64,000 nucleotides of DNA from Zhengitettix transpicula (GCA_037074705.1 CM073596.1:26262001-26326000), one strand, 5' to 3'. Positions 1 through 12,110 are shown, counted from the stretch's first letter. Translations and numbers: made by a program. The notes: generated from the letters alone by a model not told the origin.

Positions 1-350
1 ACGGCACGTGCGGCCGTCTGGTTTATGTCTCCGAAAGTCAGAGACGTTCACCTTAGCTGCCTCCCGCAGGTGGAACAAGTAATTACTGTAGGCGTCCTAA
101 TTGCACAGGGAACCTCATCTGCATAAGCTCCTACCCGCTGCTCTTAATTGCTCCGGCTAAATCACTGAATCCAGGGGAAAATAATCCGCTACATAACCTT
201 CTTCTCCGCTTTCATCAACGTCGGCGTCTTTGTAATTATTGGACTTACTATGGCGTCCCTGGCAGATGAAAATGCTTTGAACTTTGTAAGCTGCTTAAGT
301 TGCCAGCTGGCATACGTACAACAGAGAAAGATAAAGGACCGTCAATTTCA
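1..350. other. unique non-coding stretch, possible enhancer
   Basis: The base composition is more balanced than in the DNA that follows, and no open frame is convincing. Four TAATT-type homeodomain core motifs occur within about 200 bases (near 81, 97, 144 and 233), together with a TGCATAAG octamer-like motif near 119. Clustered cores of this kind are common in animal regulatory DNA, but they also arise easily by chance. A splice-acceptor-like GCAG follows a pyrimidine-rich run near 70, but no exon could be built behind it. The enhancer reading is inference only. Confidence 0.25.
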
Positions 351-952
351 TTAAAAGGGAAAAATAAATGAAACGGACATGACACTTAATAAAAAACGCA
401 ACTTGAATCTTATTACATTTAAGTTACAAATATTAAAATGAAACATACTGAGTTATTTGAAATGAAAAAAATTACGTCTGATTAAAAATTAATAATAAGA
501 AAGATAGCCAAATACAGACAAAAGAACACAACGTTTCTGGAATCCTTGTACCTTTCTTCAGGTGTTGAGAAGAGCCTAGAGCGACACAACTGCACTCGTC
601 AGTTGACAAAACTCAAAACGATACGATAATGGGAGAGCAGAAGGTTTATCGTGACAAGGGATTATAGTAATTGACTCCGAAAACAACAGGCGATGTTTTA
701 TTATAAACGTAATGAATGTTTTTGGAATTGATTCATTACTACGATTTACCCATACACAATTCGAAATTGAAATTTTTTTACAGTGTGGTAGATATTATTT
801 TTGATTTCCTGTGACTTCTTGCTATATTTTGGTCTTAATCCTATTTCTTTAATGGATCCGCCTCTGCATATTGTTCCTCGCTAAGAAACGCCTTTCAACA
901 CCTTTAATTCTTAAGCCTCTTTAAATTAAATAAATTCCAACAGTAATATCTA
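351..952. other. AT-rich DNA without recognisable features
   Basis: No coding frame, repeat family or structured element was recognised here. It forms the left flank of the Helitron. Confidence 0.5.
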
Positions 953-1730
953 TCTATATATATAAAAATAAATTGCTGTTCGTTAGTCTCACTAAAACTC
1001 GAGAACGGCTGAACGGATTTATCTTATCTTAGTCTTGAAATGTTCGTGGAGGTCTAGGGAAGGTTTAAAAGGCGAGAAAAAATCGAATAATTTCCGGGAA
1101 AACCGTAAAAACAGCCCTTTTCTATTTCCCATACAAACGTTTTCTAAATAAAATACAAATCTACACCAGTCGAGCAATTTTCTCCAAATTTCGTACACGT
1201 GTTCTGTGCGACCAGGAAACAAACACTGTTGGGGTGAGACGCGTCTTCCACCCCCAGAAGCGGGGGTGGATATATTTAAACATACTAAAACAGCCGATAT
1301 TTGAGTCGGATAAATATTTTTAGGGGTCAAAGATATTGATAGTGTTTCTACCAATGTTATCTGAATACAATTTTCATCCCCTACGCCCTGTGAAAAGGAC
1401 ACCCTTCGGGTTTGGGGTGGAGATGCTTTACAGTAAAATAACGCGAATACAACCGAGATTGGAGTCAAATCAAAGGTTATGGAAGTCACTGTGTTTAGTT
1501 ACGACATTCAAATTGGCATTTACCCCTCAGATGCAGGGGTAGCGGGGTGCAAATTTTGGAACATGCAAACACGGCAGATATTTGCGTTGAAGAAATTTTT
1601 TTCAGAATTAATTATAATGATTAGGGTTCGAGTAGCGTTACATAAAAATTGGGCAAAAGCAGCCGAAATTGGAGTCATATCGGGGGTTATAGATAAATGA
1701 CATCTCGGGCAACGCCGGGCACCCAGCTAG
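953..1730 (+). mobile_element. non-autonomous Helitron, apparently full length
   Basis: The left end begins TC followed by TATATATATAAAAATAAA and the phrase GAACGGCTGAACGGATTT, which is typical of arthropod Helitron 5' ends. The right end has a GC-rich hairpin-like block (CGGGCAACGCCGGGC) and stops at CTAG. The flanking bases are A on the left and T on the right, the expected A|T target. The element is 778 bp and lacks Rep/helicase coding capacity, so it would have depended on an autonomous relative. Internally it repeats a block of the form GAGTC...ATAAATATTTTTAGGGGTCAAAG and a C/G-rich hairpin near 1249-1270. Two diverged minus-strand relatives lie at 29310-29532 and 50750-51275. Confidence 0.8.
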
Positions 1731-1878
1731 TCTACTAATAATAATCCATCGTTTATAGAAATTTTAGTAAATCAAACATTACGTCGTTATGTATCAGAAC
1801 CTCATAAATGTGCTTCTTCAGCGTCAATGCGCCTACTTTGTTTCGCCACGTCGTGACTGGCTGTACGTCGTTCCATGT

Positions 1879-1962
1879 TCACAGCGTTTCTCTACGTAAT
1901 GCTTCGGGGATTAGCGGCGCAAGCACGCTACCTTGCGGTACACCAAATCTCTTTAGCTCACG
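1879..1962 (-). pseudogene. LINE reverse transcriptase scrap
   Basis: The minus strand at 1921-1944 encodes GVPQGSVL, followed by APLI. This is the conserved G(V/I)PQGS block of non-LTR retrotransposon reverse transcriptases. The frame upstream runs straight into a (GT/CA)n repeat. Downstream it meets a stop at 1879, after which residues unrelated to the RT core follow. Only this short block is recognisable, and the YxDD catalytic motif is absent. A chance match of eight consecutive residues is unlikely but cannot be excluded. The scrap lies about 150 bp beyond the Helitron's 3' end. Confidence 0.45.
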
Positions 1963-2828
1963 CGATTCGCCGCCCCCCACACACACACACACCCCAACGC
2001 AGTCTTTAATCAGAAGCCGACTTCCGCATTTTCGTTTCCGAGTGTTTTGTTCTGCAGACCGTCGTGATCGTAATTTGAAGAAGACGACGACGGCGGCGAA
2101 TGGTTTCAATATTTGTCGTAAGGTGAAAAAACTTTTATTGCGTAGATTTTGTAAGGTTCCTCTCAACAGCGGAAGACCTGCTGGTGGAGGAGAGGGAATG
2201 AGACCAGGTGCTGTGGAAGCCGCACAAAGAACACCTCTTCCGCTGGAACAACACAGCTGCTGTGGAGGTAGAGACACACACAGAAGGGGAAAAAAAACAT
2301 CAAATATTCGCGCAGAATACCAGCGGATTTCCAAGAAATTGCGCCCAACGATATGGACCAATATTGCGCAAGAATATAAAAAAATATTGCGTCGATATTC
2401 ATACAGTCTGGCTGAAAGAATATATATCATAGTTACAGAGACCTACAACACGAATAAAATAGTAAAACAATTATTTTATTCATTGAAAGATTAGTACAAT
2501 CTGTCCAAACTTGATTAACATAAAAAGTGAAAGCGATTTTCTTGTAAATCGTCGTGAGGATTATTTATCATGGAAAACATGGAGTACAGTTAAAACACAA
2601 CAGAAAGTATTTAATCGTTTTTTTAAGCATACAAACTGGCGCAAGACACCTGTTGTACTGCAACTATTCCAAAATATTTCGGATAAAAAATACGGAAGCG
2701 GAACCGAAATAGATAAGTCGATTTCACATCATATTTCCTGAACTGAATAAACAATTTTCCTGCTGGAGAATAGAGATTTGAAGATGTATTTTTTAAGTTA
2801 TGTATATTATTGGCAAACAGACATATAG
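1963..2828. other. (CA)n repeat and low-complexity DNA
   Basis: A CA dinucleotide run lies at about 1979-1993. An open frame of 228 codons (1808-2494, plus) runs through it but has the composition of translated low-complexity DNA and matches nothing I know. No gene is called. Confidence 0.5.
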
Positions 2829-2900
2829 TGGTTGACGGAAATGACGGCACAGCGTGAAAAAGTGGACAAGCACCAATCAGAAGCTACAACGTCGTCAGGT
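2829..2900 (+). repeat. dispersed CCAAT-box repeat, copy 1
   Basis: The segment GGTTGACGGAAATGACGG...CACCAATCAGAAGC closely matches one at 56488-56545 and shares its CCAATCAGAAGC core with 38424-38480. A weaker CCAATCAGAAAC lies at about 28708. The unit contains a CCAAT box, and in the 56.5-kb copy a CRE (TGACGTCA). It may be a fragment of a repeat carrying promoter elements. Boundaries are uncertain. Confidence 0.4.
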
Positions 2901-5900
2901 AGACTTAAACATACATTACAGCCGAGCTATCTCAAACCGGGTTGCTCCTTTTCTGGGCAACGAAGATTATTACTTCATGCTGTGGTCTGTATCCTTACTA
3001 CCCTCTTTATCATGAAAATAAATGCGATAAGCATATTTCATGAACCATAAAATACTACTGAATAAACTATAATATTTAAATAAGAATTGTTATAGAGTCA
3101 CGAAATTATTCCGCTTGGGTCACAGAAAATTAATTATTTTTTAAGAACTGTATGAATTTTTTTCAGTGTATTATTTACGCACATAATATTTTACACTTCA
3201 TAGTGACGTAGGATTTTCACTCTGTTCACTGGCACTATCATCTAGTTTAGTTCCTCAAACATTTTCATTCAAATAAAAACTATGTCTTCATCATAAGGAT
3301 TTCGAGTTTCTGAATAGTTTCCTTCTCTAAATTTGTGTATCTTCCTCTATTTTTTTTTTCGAAAAATGTTCGCGACGTTTTGCAGCTTTACCTTTCCGAG
3401 ACGGAATTAGCCTTGCTGTTTACCGACGACGCTAATGCACTTCCCTAAACAAACATTCCCATCCGGACCAAACGGTTGTCGTCAAAGGGAGAACTTGTAC
3501 AAAGTGGTTCAAAGGACGTTATTAACGTCTCGGTTTTCTCAACCGTATCTCCGAAATATCCCGATGATTAATTATTATTTATTTTCCTTCATTAAACTAA
3601 GTAGATTAATACCTGCAAAGTTTCTTTCATATTAACTTTTTTTTTACCGACGGAGTTTTCAGATTAAATACAACTAAAGCACAGAGCCATTTCGCAAGTA
3701 TTCAGGAAATTAATGCAAAAACTATTTTTTAGCAGACTGGAAACGAATGCTGAGCTTCAATATGACGCTGAAAATAAAAAATTATTTCTCAATTAGTTCC
3801 CTTCGGAAAACAACCACGTGCGATGACGCACGGTGACGTCATCAAATATAAATGTAAATGTGTCCGAGAGAATTCCCCTCTCCTTTCCCCCTGAGAGGCT
3901 GTTATTTATTATCCTCTATTTTCTCTAGGTATCTCGAAGTGGGGAATCGATACAACGCCTATTCATGTTCACTTTCGTAACGAACCTGTTGCGTTACAAC
4001 CATTTTTGCCGCGAATATGTAAGGTATCGATACGAATGGGGTTACGAAAATGTTGCAATTATAATTATTTGTTGAGAAACAAAACGTAGGAAAGTCCTTG
4101 TTACTGTTCCAAACTTCCTATAATATCATTTCATGGAGCTAAATAAATCATGCAAGCGTGTATGACGTTGATTTAAATGCACATGAATAAATGAATATAA
4201 ATGGCGGAACAGTTAGAACAGGTTAAATAAATGACGATGCAATTTCGAAAATATATCACTGCGTTTCATCAATAATTGGGACTGAATCAGGTGAGTTATA
4301 GTTGATAAAAAAGTTGAGAACTTAATAACTAATATTATAAATAAAATTTATTCAAAGATGCTGAATTTTCAGATAATTTTTTACACACTTCAAGTTCAAC
4401 GATTACGTTCCAGAAATTATGATATATTTCATTTATGTTACAACAGGCACGGAAATTTATTGAATTTTTTTTTAGAAATTTATTGATAATCCTTTTAATA
4501 AAAATAATTTTTTCAACATAACGATTAAAAAACTTGGAAGAGTTTACAATCAGATTTATTAAATTTCATTGACCAAAATCGTTAAGGTCTCATATTTTCC
4601 CTTTTTCCATAAACTATTGGTAACCTATTTAAGTCCAAAATTCGGAGCGAAACGTAGTAATGTGTTATATTAATTGACTTTTCAATTACGAAACCTTTTC
4701 TGACTATTTGGACATTATATATATAGTGTTATTATATTACAGATAAATTTCATAATTTGCGTCATGCTGACGCCATAAATAAAAGACAACATCGAAGCAA
4801 AAGTGCTTGAATTATTTTCATTAACTAACACAATTTTTATATTAATTTCATCACTACAATGAAAAAATAATTATCATTGACTGAAACATTTCTCGTAACT
4901 AATATTTGGTGCGATAACAATTGTCGGGGTGACGTCATAAATTAAATAATAAATGTGAATCATTTTGATTTTTTATAGTTATTTACGTGTTAATCAGTGA
5001 ATTAATATCGAAATTTAATAGTAATAAAACATTATAAATAAAAGATTGCTTAAAATTGACAATTCAATTAATAAAATGAGAACAATTTTGTTTTTGGTGT
5101 TATATTAAATTCATTTAATGACTTAAGCTTTGTAAAAAATTTGAAGAAACAATAATTTTGATAACCGCATTGACATTTACAAGAAAAATTGTTTTGAATG
5201 GAACGCTTGTTATATTGGTCAAATTAAGCGAGCGCTAAAATCTCCCATTAAATAACACAAAAGTACCTTTTAAAGTAATTTGTGAATTATTAAATAGTGT
5301 CCAGGCACATTTATCTCCACAACCATAATTAACATATATGTTTTATAAGACTGATGCATCAAATTCTGTGTAAACCATTAAACACTGCAAGAATAAAATT
5401 AAAAAAATTTAGTCTCAAATGTAATATAATACGTTACTTTGTTATTATAATAATTTTCAGAACTTGTTGATCAATCTCATTGACATATCCATTTCACCAA
5501 ATCTCTTTTTTGTTTCCTGTCTTCTTCCTGTTGGTATTATATATCGCTGTAGCTATGTGCAGTGTAATGACTAAGATAGAGCACGGCCTGCCAACGACCT
5601 GGCAAACCTTATCTACGGTCCGTCTGCTTTCTCCTATTACTATTTCACGACGCCGAGACAAATCAAGTCTTCCACAACAACAAGGGACAACAAAACGCAT
5701 TCAAAAGTCTGAGACAACCCTTGCGTGCCCTGTCTGATTAGTAACAAAAAAAAAATTCGGCAAAGCTGTTACCCGTCGTACCCGAATTTCTAGTTGCTCT
5801 CTGAGTGACTGTCATACGATTTGGACGCCAGTTACTTGCACGTTTATACATACAAATTTTTAAATAATAATGATAATGACCAAAGAGCTCCCAAAATGAA

Positions 5901-5919
5901 ATTTTCTTTGCTATGATAG

Positions 5920-5920
<1 letters not shown>
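2901..5920. other. AT-rich non-coding DNA
   Basis: This is about 3 kb with no convincing coding frame. A palindromic CRE (TGACGTCA) lies at 3834-3841, six bases before a TATAAATG stretch, and another CRE lies at about 4930. A degenerate hammerhead-like motif is listed separately at 4623-4655. From about 5480 to 5740 the DNA is less AT-rich, but its short frames look random. Confidence 0.5.
4623..4655 (+). ncRNA. degenerate hammerhead-like motif
   Basis: CTATTTAAGTCC, AAAATTC, then GGAGCGAAACGTAG resembles the family core (CTGATGAAGTCC, loop, GGAC, GAAACG), but the first catalytic segment is lost. The GTCC and GGA arms remain partly complementary. No inverted partner is visible, so this is probably a dead fragment of the element family described at 42465-42735. 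Confidence 0.25.

Positions 5921-5962
<42 letters not shown>
5921..5962. repeat. (AT)n microsatellite
   Basis: An uninterrupted alternating AT run that directly abuts the candidate solo LTR. A matching run at 7034-7052 lies on the other side, so the LTR appears to be inserted in an (AT)n target. Confidence 0.9.
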
Positions 5963-5965
<3 letters not shown>

Positions 5966-7033
5966 AATAATTAAATATGGCGTCTTTTAAAATAAAAAAA
6001 TTATTAAGGGAAAACAATTAAACAAATTTATTAACAATTTTAAATACACAATAATATTTGGGATCTCAGGGTCTTAAACTGGGTTTGATAAATGGCTGAA
6101 TTTATACAATCAAAATTACATTTACCTTTTATGGAAGTTAATGCGTCTGAAACATAGACGAAATTTGTTGTGGAAGAAATAATACTACAGATTGAATTTA
6201 AACAGTTTTAAATTTAACAAGAATTAACGATCTCATTTTATCGATATTTAAATAATTAAAGAACGATCTGACTTTTATCTTTTAAAAGTGGTTTACAAAT
6301 GATTTTATAGTTTTTCTCTACTTACGGCCGCCCAGGTCTCATTTTAGGTTTTTCGTGCACAAAATTTGGGGATATCACTGATTCTAGTACTCACAGACTC
6401 TAAATGTCAACAAATTCTAATTGGCGTAGTTTTGTTAGTTGGTCTAACACAAATTGGTAGGTTCTCGATGCTTTACTCCAACCTGGATTCGCAGATCTCG
6501 TAACTTTAGTTGAAAAGGTCCTTCATTGGTTTGTCTATGACCAGCATGATAAATTTTCGCTCGACCACCGAATACAACATTAGTTGCACTCTCTCCTTCC
6601 CGACTGAAGATTGCTTTACTTTTCAGTATTTGAGATCATGTTTGTAACTGGACCACATTCTTTCGTTCTGACCTTCCCAACTGTAAAACTTTTTATAATA
6701 TGAATTTTCTGGTCTTTACACCTCGCTGTTCTATGCCCGGCTGTAAAACTTCTTATAACATGAATTTTCTGGTCTTTACACCTCGCTGTTCTATGCCCGA
6801 CTGTAAAACTTCTTATAACATGAATTTTCTGGTCTTTACACCTCGCTGTTCTATGCCCGACTGTATATTTCCTGACTGTTCGTTCGTCTCGCCAGTTTTG
6901 AGCGCGTAGAACCTCAAAAATGTTTTCTTTGCCTTGCCGGATTGTTGCCGCGTCCGCTCTATATCCACTAATAATGAGTCCTCTACAATCCAACTTTCCA
7001 ATTAGAACAATGTCTTAATTACCAATTACTACA
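5963..7033. mobile_element. candidate solo LTR of a retrotransposon
   Basis: The segment begins TGTAATAATTAA and ends AATTACTACA, so it has TG...CA ends and a short inverted repeat (TGTARTAATT) like an LTR. Alternating AT runs flank both sides, which prevents a target-site duplication from being read. The length of 1071 bp is reasonable for a Gypsy or BEL/Pao LTR. No second LTR or internal coding region is visible, so a solo LTR left by recombination is the natural reading. An alternative is a MITE with short inverted ends. Orientation is undetermined. Three 60-bp repeats lie inside. Confidence 0.4.
6681..6860. repeat. three tandem 60-bp repeats
   Basis: Three nearly identical 60-bp units begin CTGTAAAACTT at 6681, 6741 and 6801; the third is followed by a diverging partial. 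Because 60 is a multiple of three, open frames run through the array on both strands (6616-6993 minus, 6700-6909 plus). Their repetitive peptides are most simply a by-product of the period. The array lies inside the candidate LTR, where subrepeats are common. Confidence 0.9.
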
Positions 7034-8128
7034 ATATATATATATATATATAACCTTAAGGAATGTCAAAACAGTTGTTATATATAATATTGTCTAATAT
7101 GTCTGTTAAAAGTTATTAGTTGGTCGAATTCTGACAGTTTAGAATAATTCTTTGAATTTATACTTCACAACGTTTCTTTCACCTATCAGGCTGATTCCAT
7201 GTCTTGGGTTAAGGTTCTCCTGTTTCATTTCTAGCTAGAAAATTATTTCGAGTTTTTCTTTAGCTTATTGGTGGGATTGTAAAGTGGAATCGAGGAGAAA
7301 CACTGAGATAAGACGGGTGAAGAAATTAAAGTGTGAAGTTGATTCATGGTGATGTCAACCAAAAACTGAGTAAAAGGTTCGACACATCGCTATCACGGAC
7401 CAGTAACGAGACTTTGAGGGACACCGAGATTCAGACAACTGTCGTCTTCATGAAAGGAACGTTAAGGATGGTAAACGTGACGGTTGCAATGGTCTTGTAG
7501 AGGGGGATTTACCCGGCGAGTTCAGTGCTCGGGTACGATCCACCACCATTACTCTTGGCCTCGATGGGAAACCATTTGTCACACGTCTCTTCTAGAACGA
7601 AAGCTTCTGTTCGCTCCCAAGTCACCTGTGACTTTTGAAAGGGGATGGGGATAGCAGGAGTCTATAAATAGCTCCATTCTCCTTCCCCCCCCCCCCTTCT
7701 GAGCCTGTTTGTTCTGAGATTCACCAGCCGCCATTGTCTTGCTTGCGTCCTTTCCAGATTCGCGGAAAGCTTACATACACACACACACAGAAGCCCACGG
7801 TGAAAGCGAAAGACTCTCTGTGTCTCCACGGGGAAATAATAAATAATACAGAAGAGCAAAACTCGGGGGATTGAGTGAGGGGAAAGGTACAAAAAAAAAG
7901 AGTCAAAGCGCAACTGCAAGCTGTGATTTTCCAAGGAATTGCAGTCGTTCACAGAAAAGTGTACGTGACAATTCCAGTGGGGAACAAAAGCTAGGTAGTA
8001 AAATTTTAGGAAACAAACATCACGCGGGAATTTGTTTTACCTCTTCACAACACTACCCGTTTGTTCACAAAGCTATAATAAGTAAGAAATTAGGCTTATA
8101 GAAATAGAATTTGGTAACATTTGCTTAA
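7034..8128. other. non-coding DNA with a TATA-like site and C-tract
   Basis: After the AT run (7034-7052) the DNA becomes less AT-rich up to about 7960. A good TATA-box match (TATAAATAG, 7663-7671) is followed about 20 bases on by a run of C (7685-7697), and a short CA run lies near 7777-7790. No open reading frame downstream looks like a gene, so a promoter is not claimed. Confidence 0.4.
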
Positions 8129-8166
8129 CAATATTACAAGTTCCAAGCAATATTACAAGTTCCAAG
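8129..8166. repeat. 19-bp direct duplication
   Basis: CAATATTACAAGTTCCAAG occurs twice in perfect tandem (8129-8147 and 8148-8166). It is probably a replication slip. Confidence 0.85.
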
Positions 8167-10694
8167 CAAATTATTCTTACTTAAATTGTGTAATGTTCAA
8201 TTTATACCATAATTACGGTTATTATTATTAATAATAGGTTATTTGTCTGGGAATCAAGTATTTTCAATATTCCGCTGTCATTTCCAACGCCTCGGATGCT
8301 TAACTACTCCATGATATATTTCATCAGAGAAAAAAAAATAATAGTAAGACCGCTGCCGCGTTTGTTGGTCGTGGAGAATAAACGCAATAGTGTGGCTGAT
8401 TCAGTGACCACTTTGGAAATTTTTTCGTGGCAGTTAACGTCGGTATATAAGTTTTTATGAAATATGGACCCATTCCAATATTTCAGAGTCAACAGTCAGA
8501 ACACAAGGTAAGACGGTGAAATCGGACGGAAAGGTGATGACCACGTTTTTTCTTTAGTAAACTCGTGGCATTATCCACTTCATAAAATAAGTAAGGAAAA
8601 AGCCTCCACATTTGGCACGAAGAGAATTCTCTACCATTATTACATCGACGGATACCGTTCCGTTGGCGAAAACTGTAGAAATGAACCTTATTTTTGTCAG
8701 TTCTCCAAATTTGGATTCCCTCTGACATTTTTATATTTCTAAAGCTGAAAAAAAAACTCCCTCTGGAAGAAAACTCACGTCGAACTGGAATATTATATCC
8801 AAAATTCCTATTTTGAGAAAGTTCCGAAAACGTACATTTTGTACAGGCTGAAGGTTAAAAAAATTATAAAACTCAAAATTGTGTAGTATTTTATTTTATT
8901 GTCTGATTAAATCATATATATTAACGACCAAAATCAGACAGTTTCCTTCTCAAAAAAAATATTGATGAAAAAATATTTTTAATAATAATATTAAAAGTAT
9001 GTTAATTGGTCGTTAAATATTTATTATTATAAAAAAATTTTTTGCTCATGTACTTATGTAGACTTAACTCAATTGTGAACAAATTCTACTTCCATCAGTG
9101 ATATTTTGTGTGTTTTATTATCAATTAATTTCGTCATAAATTTAATTAAATTTTCTATAGGACGACCAGCCAAACTCTTCGACTTGATCACCAGATCTGG
9201 ATTCGAATATATTATTTTAATTATTAACCAGTTTTTTAAGATCTTTCTTTTGAATAGTTTTTCTTCCTTTTTAACTGCGGAATTTTTATAACTGTATCTC
9301 TACACTTTGTTTCTTCTCTTATTCAGACAAGTAATCGCCACTCCAAATACGAAATTGAAAAGTTGTAATGTGAATGAAAATGCAGCGTGGAAGTGAGTCA
9401 GATTATCTGTTTCTTAAATGGAAGTGGTGGCCGGACAGGGAAGCCGTACGGGAAGGATAATTTCTCCGTTAATGCGTACATTTCTGTGAACTGGCTTAGT
9501 TCCACACGTTGATGATATCCAGGACGAAATAAGACTCCATGTGGGAGCTGCTCACCCTCTCCACTCGTCTTGAGCGGGGCGATCTCATTAATAAAATGGA
9601 TTCGTGGAACAACGTTCGAAGTGCCTCCGTTTATCCCTTATATCGCTCTGCTGATTGCCTTTCTCAGAAGAATCCTTAGAGAGATAAACACACTTTTATT
9701 TAAAATATGCTAATTACGTCAGATATTTTCCACGTAATTCTGATAATGTCAAGCAGCGTTTTGAACTCCTCTTTTTTTTTGCCTTGATTTCGTTATCACT
9801 TTTTTATTGCACCGTGAAGGAGGAAGAGCGGCGACGTTTGCGAGTTTTAAATGCAAATCAGTTTTTTAAGCAGCTCAGTCGCTAATTTAATTGGACAGAG
9901 AAAAGCTCTTCTTCCTTCCCTACTTTCCAATCCGACGAGGATGACGTCGTCGTCGCTTTGAGAGGAGGGGGCGGATAAGTTCCCTTCTTTTTGAAGTGAA
10001 GGGGGGGGGGGAAGATTTTTTGACAGTTTCGCTGCTGAAGAGCGAGCTTGGGAGGAGGTGAGTGGATGAGATCAAGATGACATCCAATTCTCTCTCTAAA
10101 GTGATCTCATCGCTCTGAAACCGTTTTGAAAGCCTGTCGTCATCTCCCTCGAACTTATATAATTCAAAGGAAATGCAAAGACGGAGGATTCCTAAGAAGG
10201 AAACAAGTTTTGGAAGAGGGAGAGAAGGAGAATAATCACAGGAGCGTAGACTCTGGTGGACAGGTCTTTGATGAATAATTAAAAGACAAACTGGGGTTGT
10301 GGGGATGTGTAATTAAAAACTTAACAGGAGAAAAATGGATGTGTGTGTCGAGTGAGGATGACTGCGTTGGGGGACAGAACGGAGGCACGGAATTCAACAG
10401 TCCACTTGTGTGAAGAACACGAAGACGAGGGTAAGATCAACCAAGAAACTCGGAGTCTTGCGGAAAATTGAATTTACGCCAAGAAGGGCGACGAGGGAAG
10501 TCAAAAGGGCGAGACACTGAGGAAAACAAACAAAGGGAGGGATTTTCTGAACGGGGGGCGGGCGTAATTAGAAAGTAAAAATATACAAATTAGTTTTAAG
10601 AGTAGCCGAAAACGTCGGATCCCCAAGGAATTTTTAGCAACGAGTTTGTTTAACAAACATAGCATATTACAGTAGTCTATTATCAAGGAAATTA
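8167..10694. other. non-coding DNA; purine-rich tracts near 10 kb
   Basis: No gene is seen. The part from 8.7 to 9.4 kb is AT-rich. From about 9.42 to 9.66 kb the composition is balanced and looks unique. From about 9.95 to 10.5 kb there are G-rich and GA-rich tracts, including a run of G at about 10001-10012. Their reverse complements give pyrimidine-rich peptides that should not be read as proteins. Confidence 0.45.
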
Positions 10695-10901
10695 ATGAAA
10701 ATGTACTATCATGACGCATTGCGGGTCATGCCCACGAACCCAGATGAAAATTTTAGATTGAGGCCGTTTGATGTAAAGAGTTCTCATGATGAAAAAATGG
10801 ACAATAAACCCTTATTTAAAGCAGTTGCTACACCTGAGTTGTTAGATTCGCTGCCCGGTAGTAAATTTTCACGTCTGGGTCTTTGGGTATTTACCGTTTA
10901 A
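10695..10901 (+). other. 68-codon open frame of uncertain status
   Basis: The frame begins MKMYYHDALRVMPTN and includes a stretch of balanced, globular-looking composition (FRLRPFDVK..., ...ATPELLDSLPGSKFS). That makes it more protein-like than the other small frames here. I recognise no domain. There is no clear acceptor or donor at its edges and no neighbouring coding frame. It could be a relic of a transposon protein or an accident. Confidence 0.15.
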
Positions 10902-12110
10902 TGACGTATGTTTCTTCGAAAAAAATCTGATCTATCTAAATACACAATCCACGTTCTCTTTTCCCAACTTAGATTAATTAAAATATTTATCTAAAATATT
11001 TCTCCCGTTCTTTCCACCTTCATAACCTCAAAGCACTCTAAGAAAAACCCTCAAGGAACTCACGAGAAACTATCACACCAAGGCATGAGAGAATAAAAAA
11101 ATATTTACATCAGTAGAAAAAATAAGAGTGCTACGACGGAAGAAGAAAACTACTTGGTCTAAACAAGAGGGAGGGGTGGAAACCCTTAAGGCTAGGTAAG
11201 AGAAGAGTGAAGGAAAGAGAGAGGGAAAAAAAACTTCCCGGACGAACTTTCCCTTCGGAAACACAACAAACACAGCCAAAAAAAAAAGTATTTCAGACTC
11301 TCAGTAGAGATGAAAGATGAAGTGTGCATTAAAATAACTCCCTTTTTATTTTCCTCCCTTGAAGGTTGAAATATGAACGCGAACTCTTCTTTTACCTCGT
11401 GAAATCACTCCAATTACTTATTTTATTTTTTTTAAAAAAAGAAAATACGGCCGGGAAAATATAAATCTCTCTAGTTTCCGCGTTATAAAAAGCATTTACA
11501 TCGTGTATTTCCCCCATCCATCTTGTGCTTACGAGAACTTTGCCGACAACAAGCCCTAATTTTACTTAAAAACTTCAGCCGTTTACTAGTTTCCACACAG
11601 CTTTTATTAAGTGGTTTATTTAAAAGTAAAATAGCTTCATCAATATTTATGATAAGGGCACAAACTGCAAGCCGCGTGTAATAAATCCCTATCAGATAAG
11701 AATATCGCAGTGATTTTTTTAAAAGATTAACCTCATCATTCTGTAAAATATTTTACATAAAAGTTTTGCTATTTTTTCAAAAAAAAATTATTGATGCAAT
11801 TCTACAAATAATATTAAAAACAAGCTTACATTACCTAGACTTTAATAAAAATCATCTGATTTTAAAAAAATTAGTTGTTATATTTTTTCCCCACTTCTGA
11901 ACATTTTTTTATACGATCAAAATTTTCAAACTTCTTTCAAGAATATTTTATTATGTTATATTTATTAATTAAGATATACTCTACGTATTATTTAAAACTG
12001 CAATTGCTTTTGAATATCTATTTAGAAAATTATAATGCGTTTTTTATTTTTATTTAAAGTGTTTTACATAATGAAAATGGTAAATATGGTCGTAATCCCT
12101 CGTCATCCTC
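10902..12110. other. AT-rich non-coding DNA
   Basis: Nothing beyond A/T-rich and purine-rich low-complexity sequence was recognised. Confidence 0.5.

Noticed and set aside
1808..2494. 228-codon plus-strand open frame, the longest in the window
   Set aside because: It spans a CA repeat, has low-complexity composition and overlaps a minus-strand reverse transcriptase scrap. No domain is recognisable.
6681..6860. CRISPR-like array
   Set aside because: The units are contiguous without spacers, and the genome is clearly eukaryotic.
6616..6993. 125-codon minus frame with a repeated 20-residue unit, resembling a repeat protein
   Set aside because: The repeat is a DNA-level 60-bp tandem duplication. 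Frames are open on both strands because 60 is divisible by three.
7663..7700. TATA-box promoter
   Set aside because: There is a good TATAAATAG match, but no initiator, ORF or exon structure follows.
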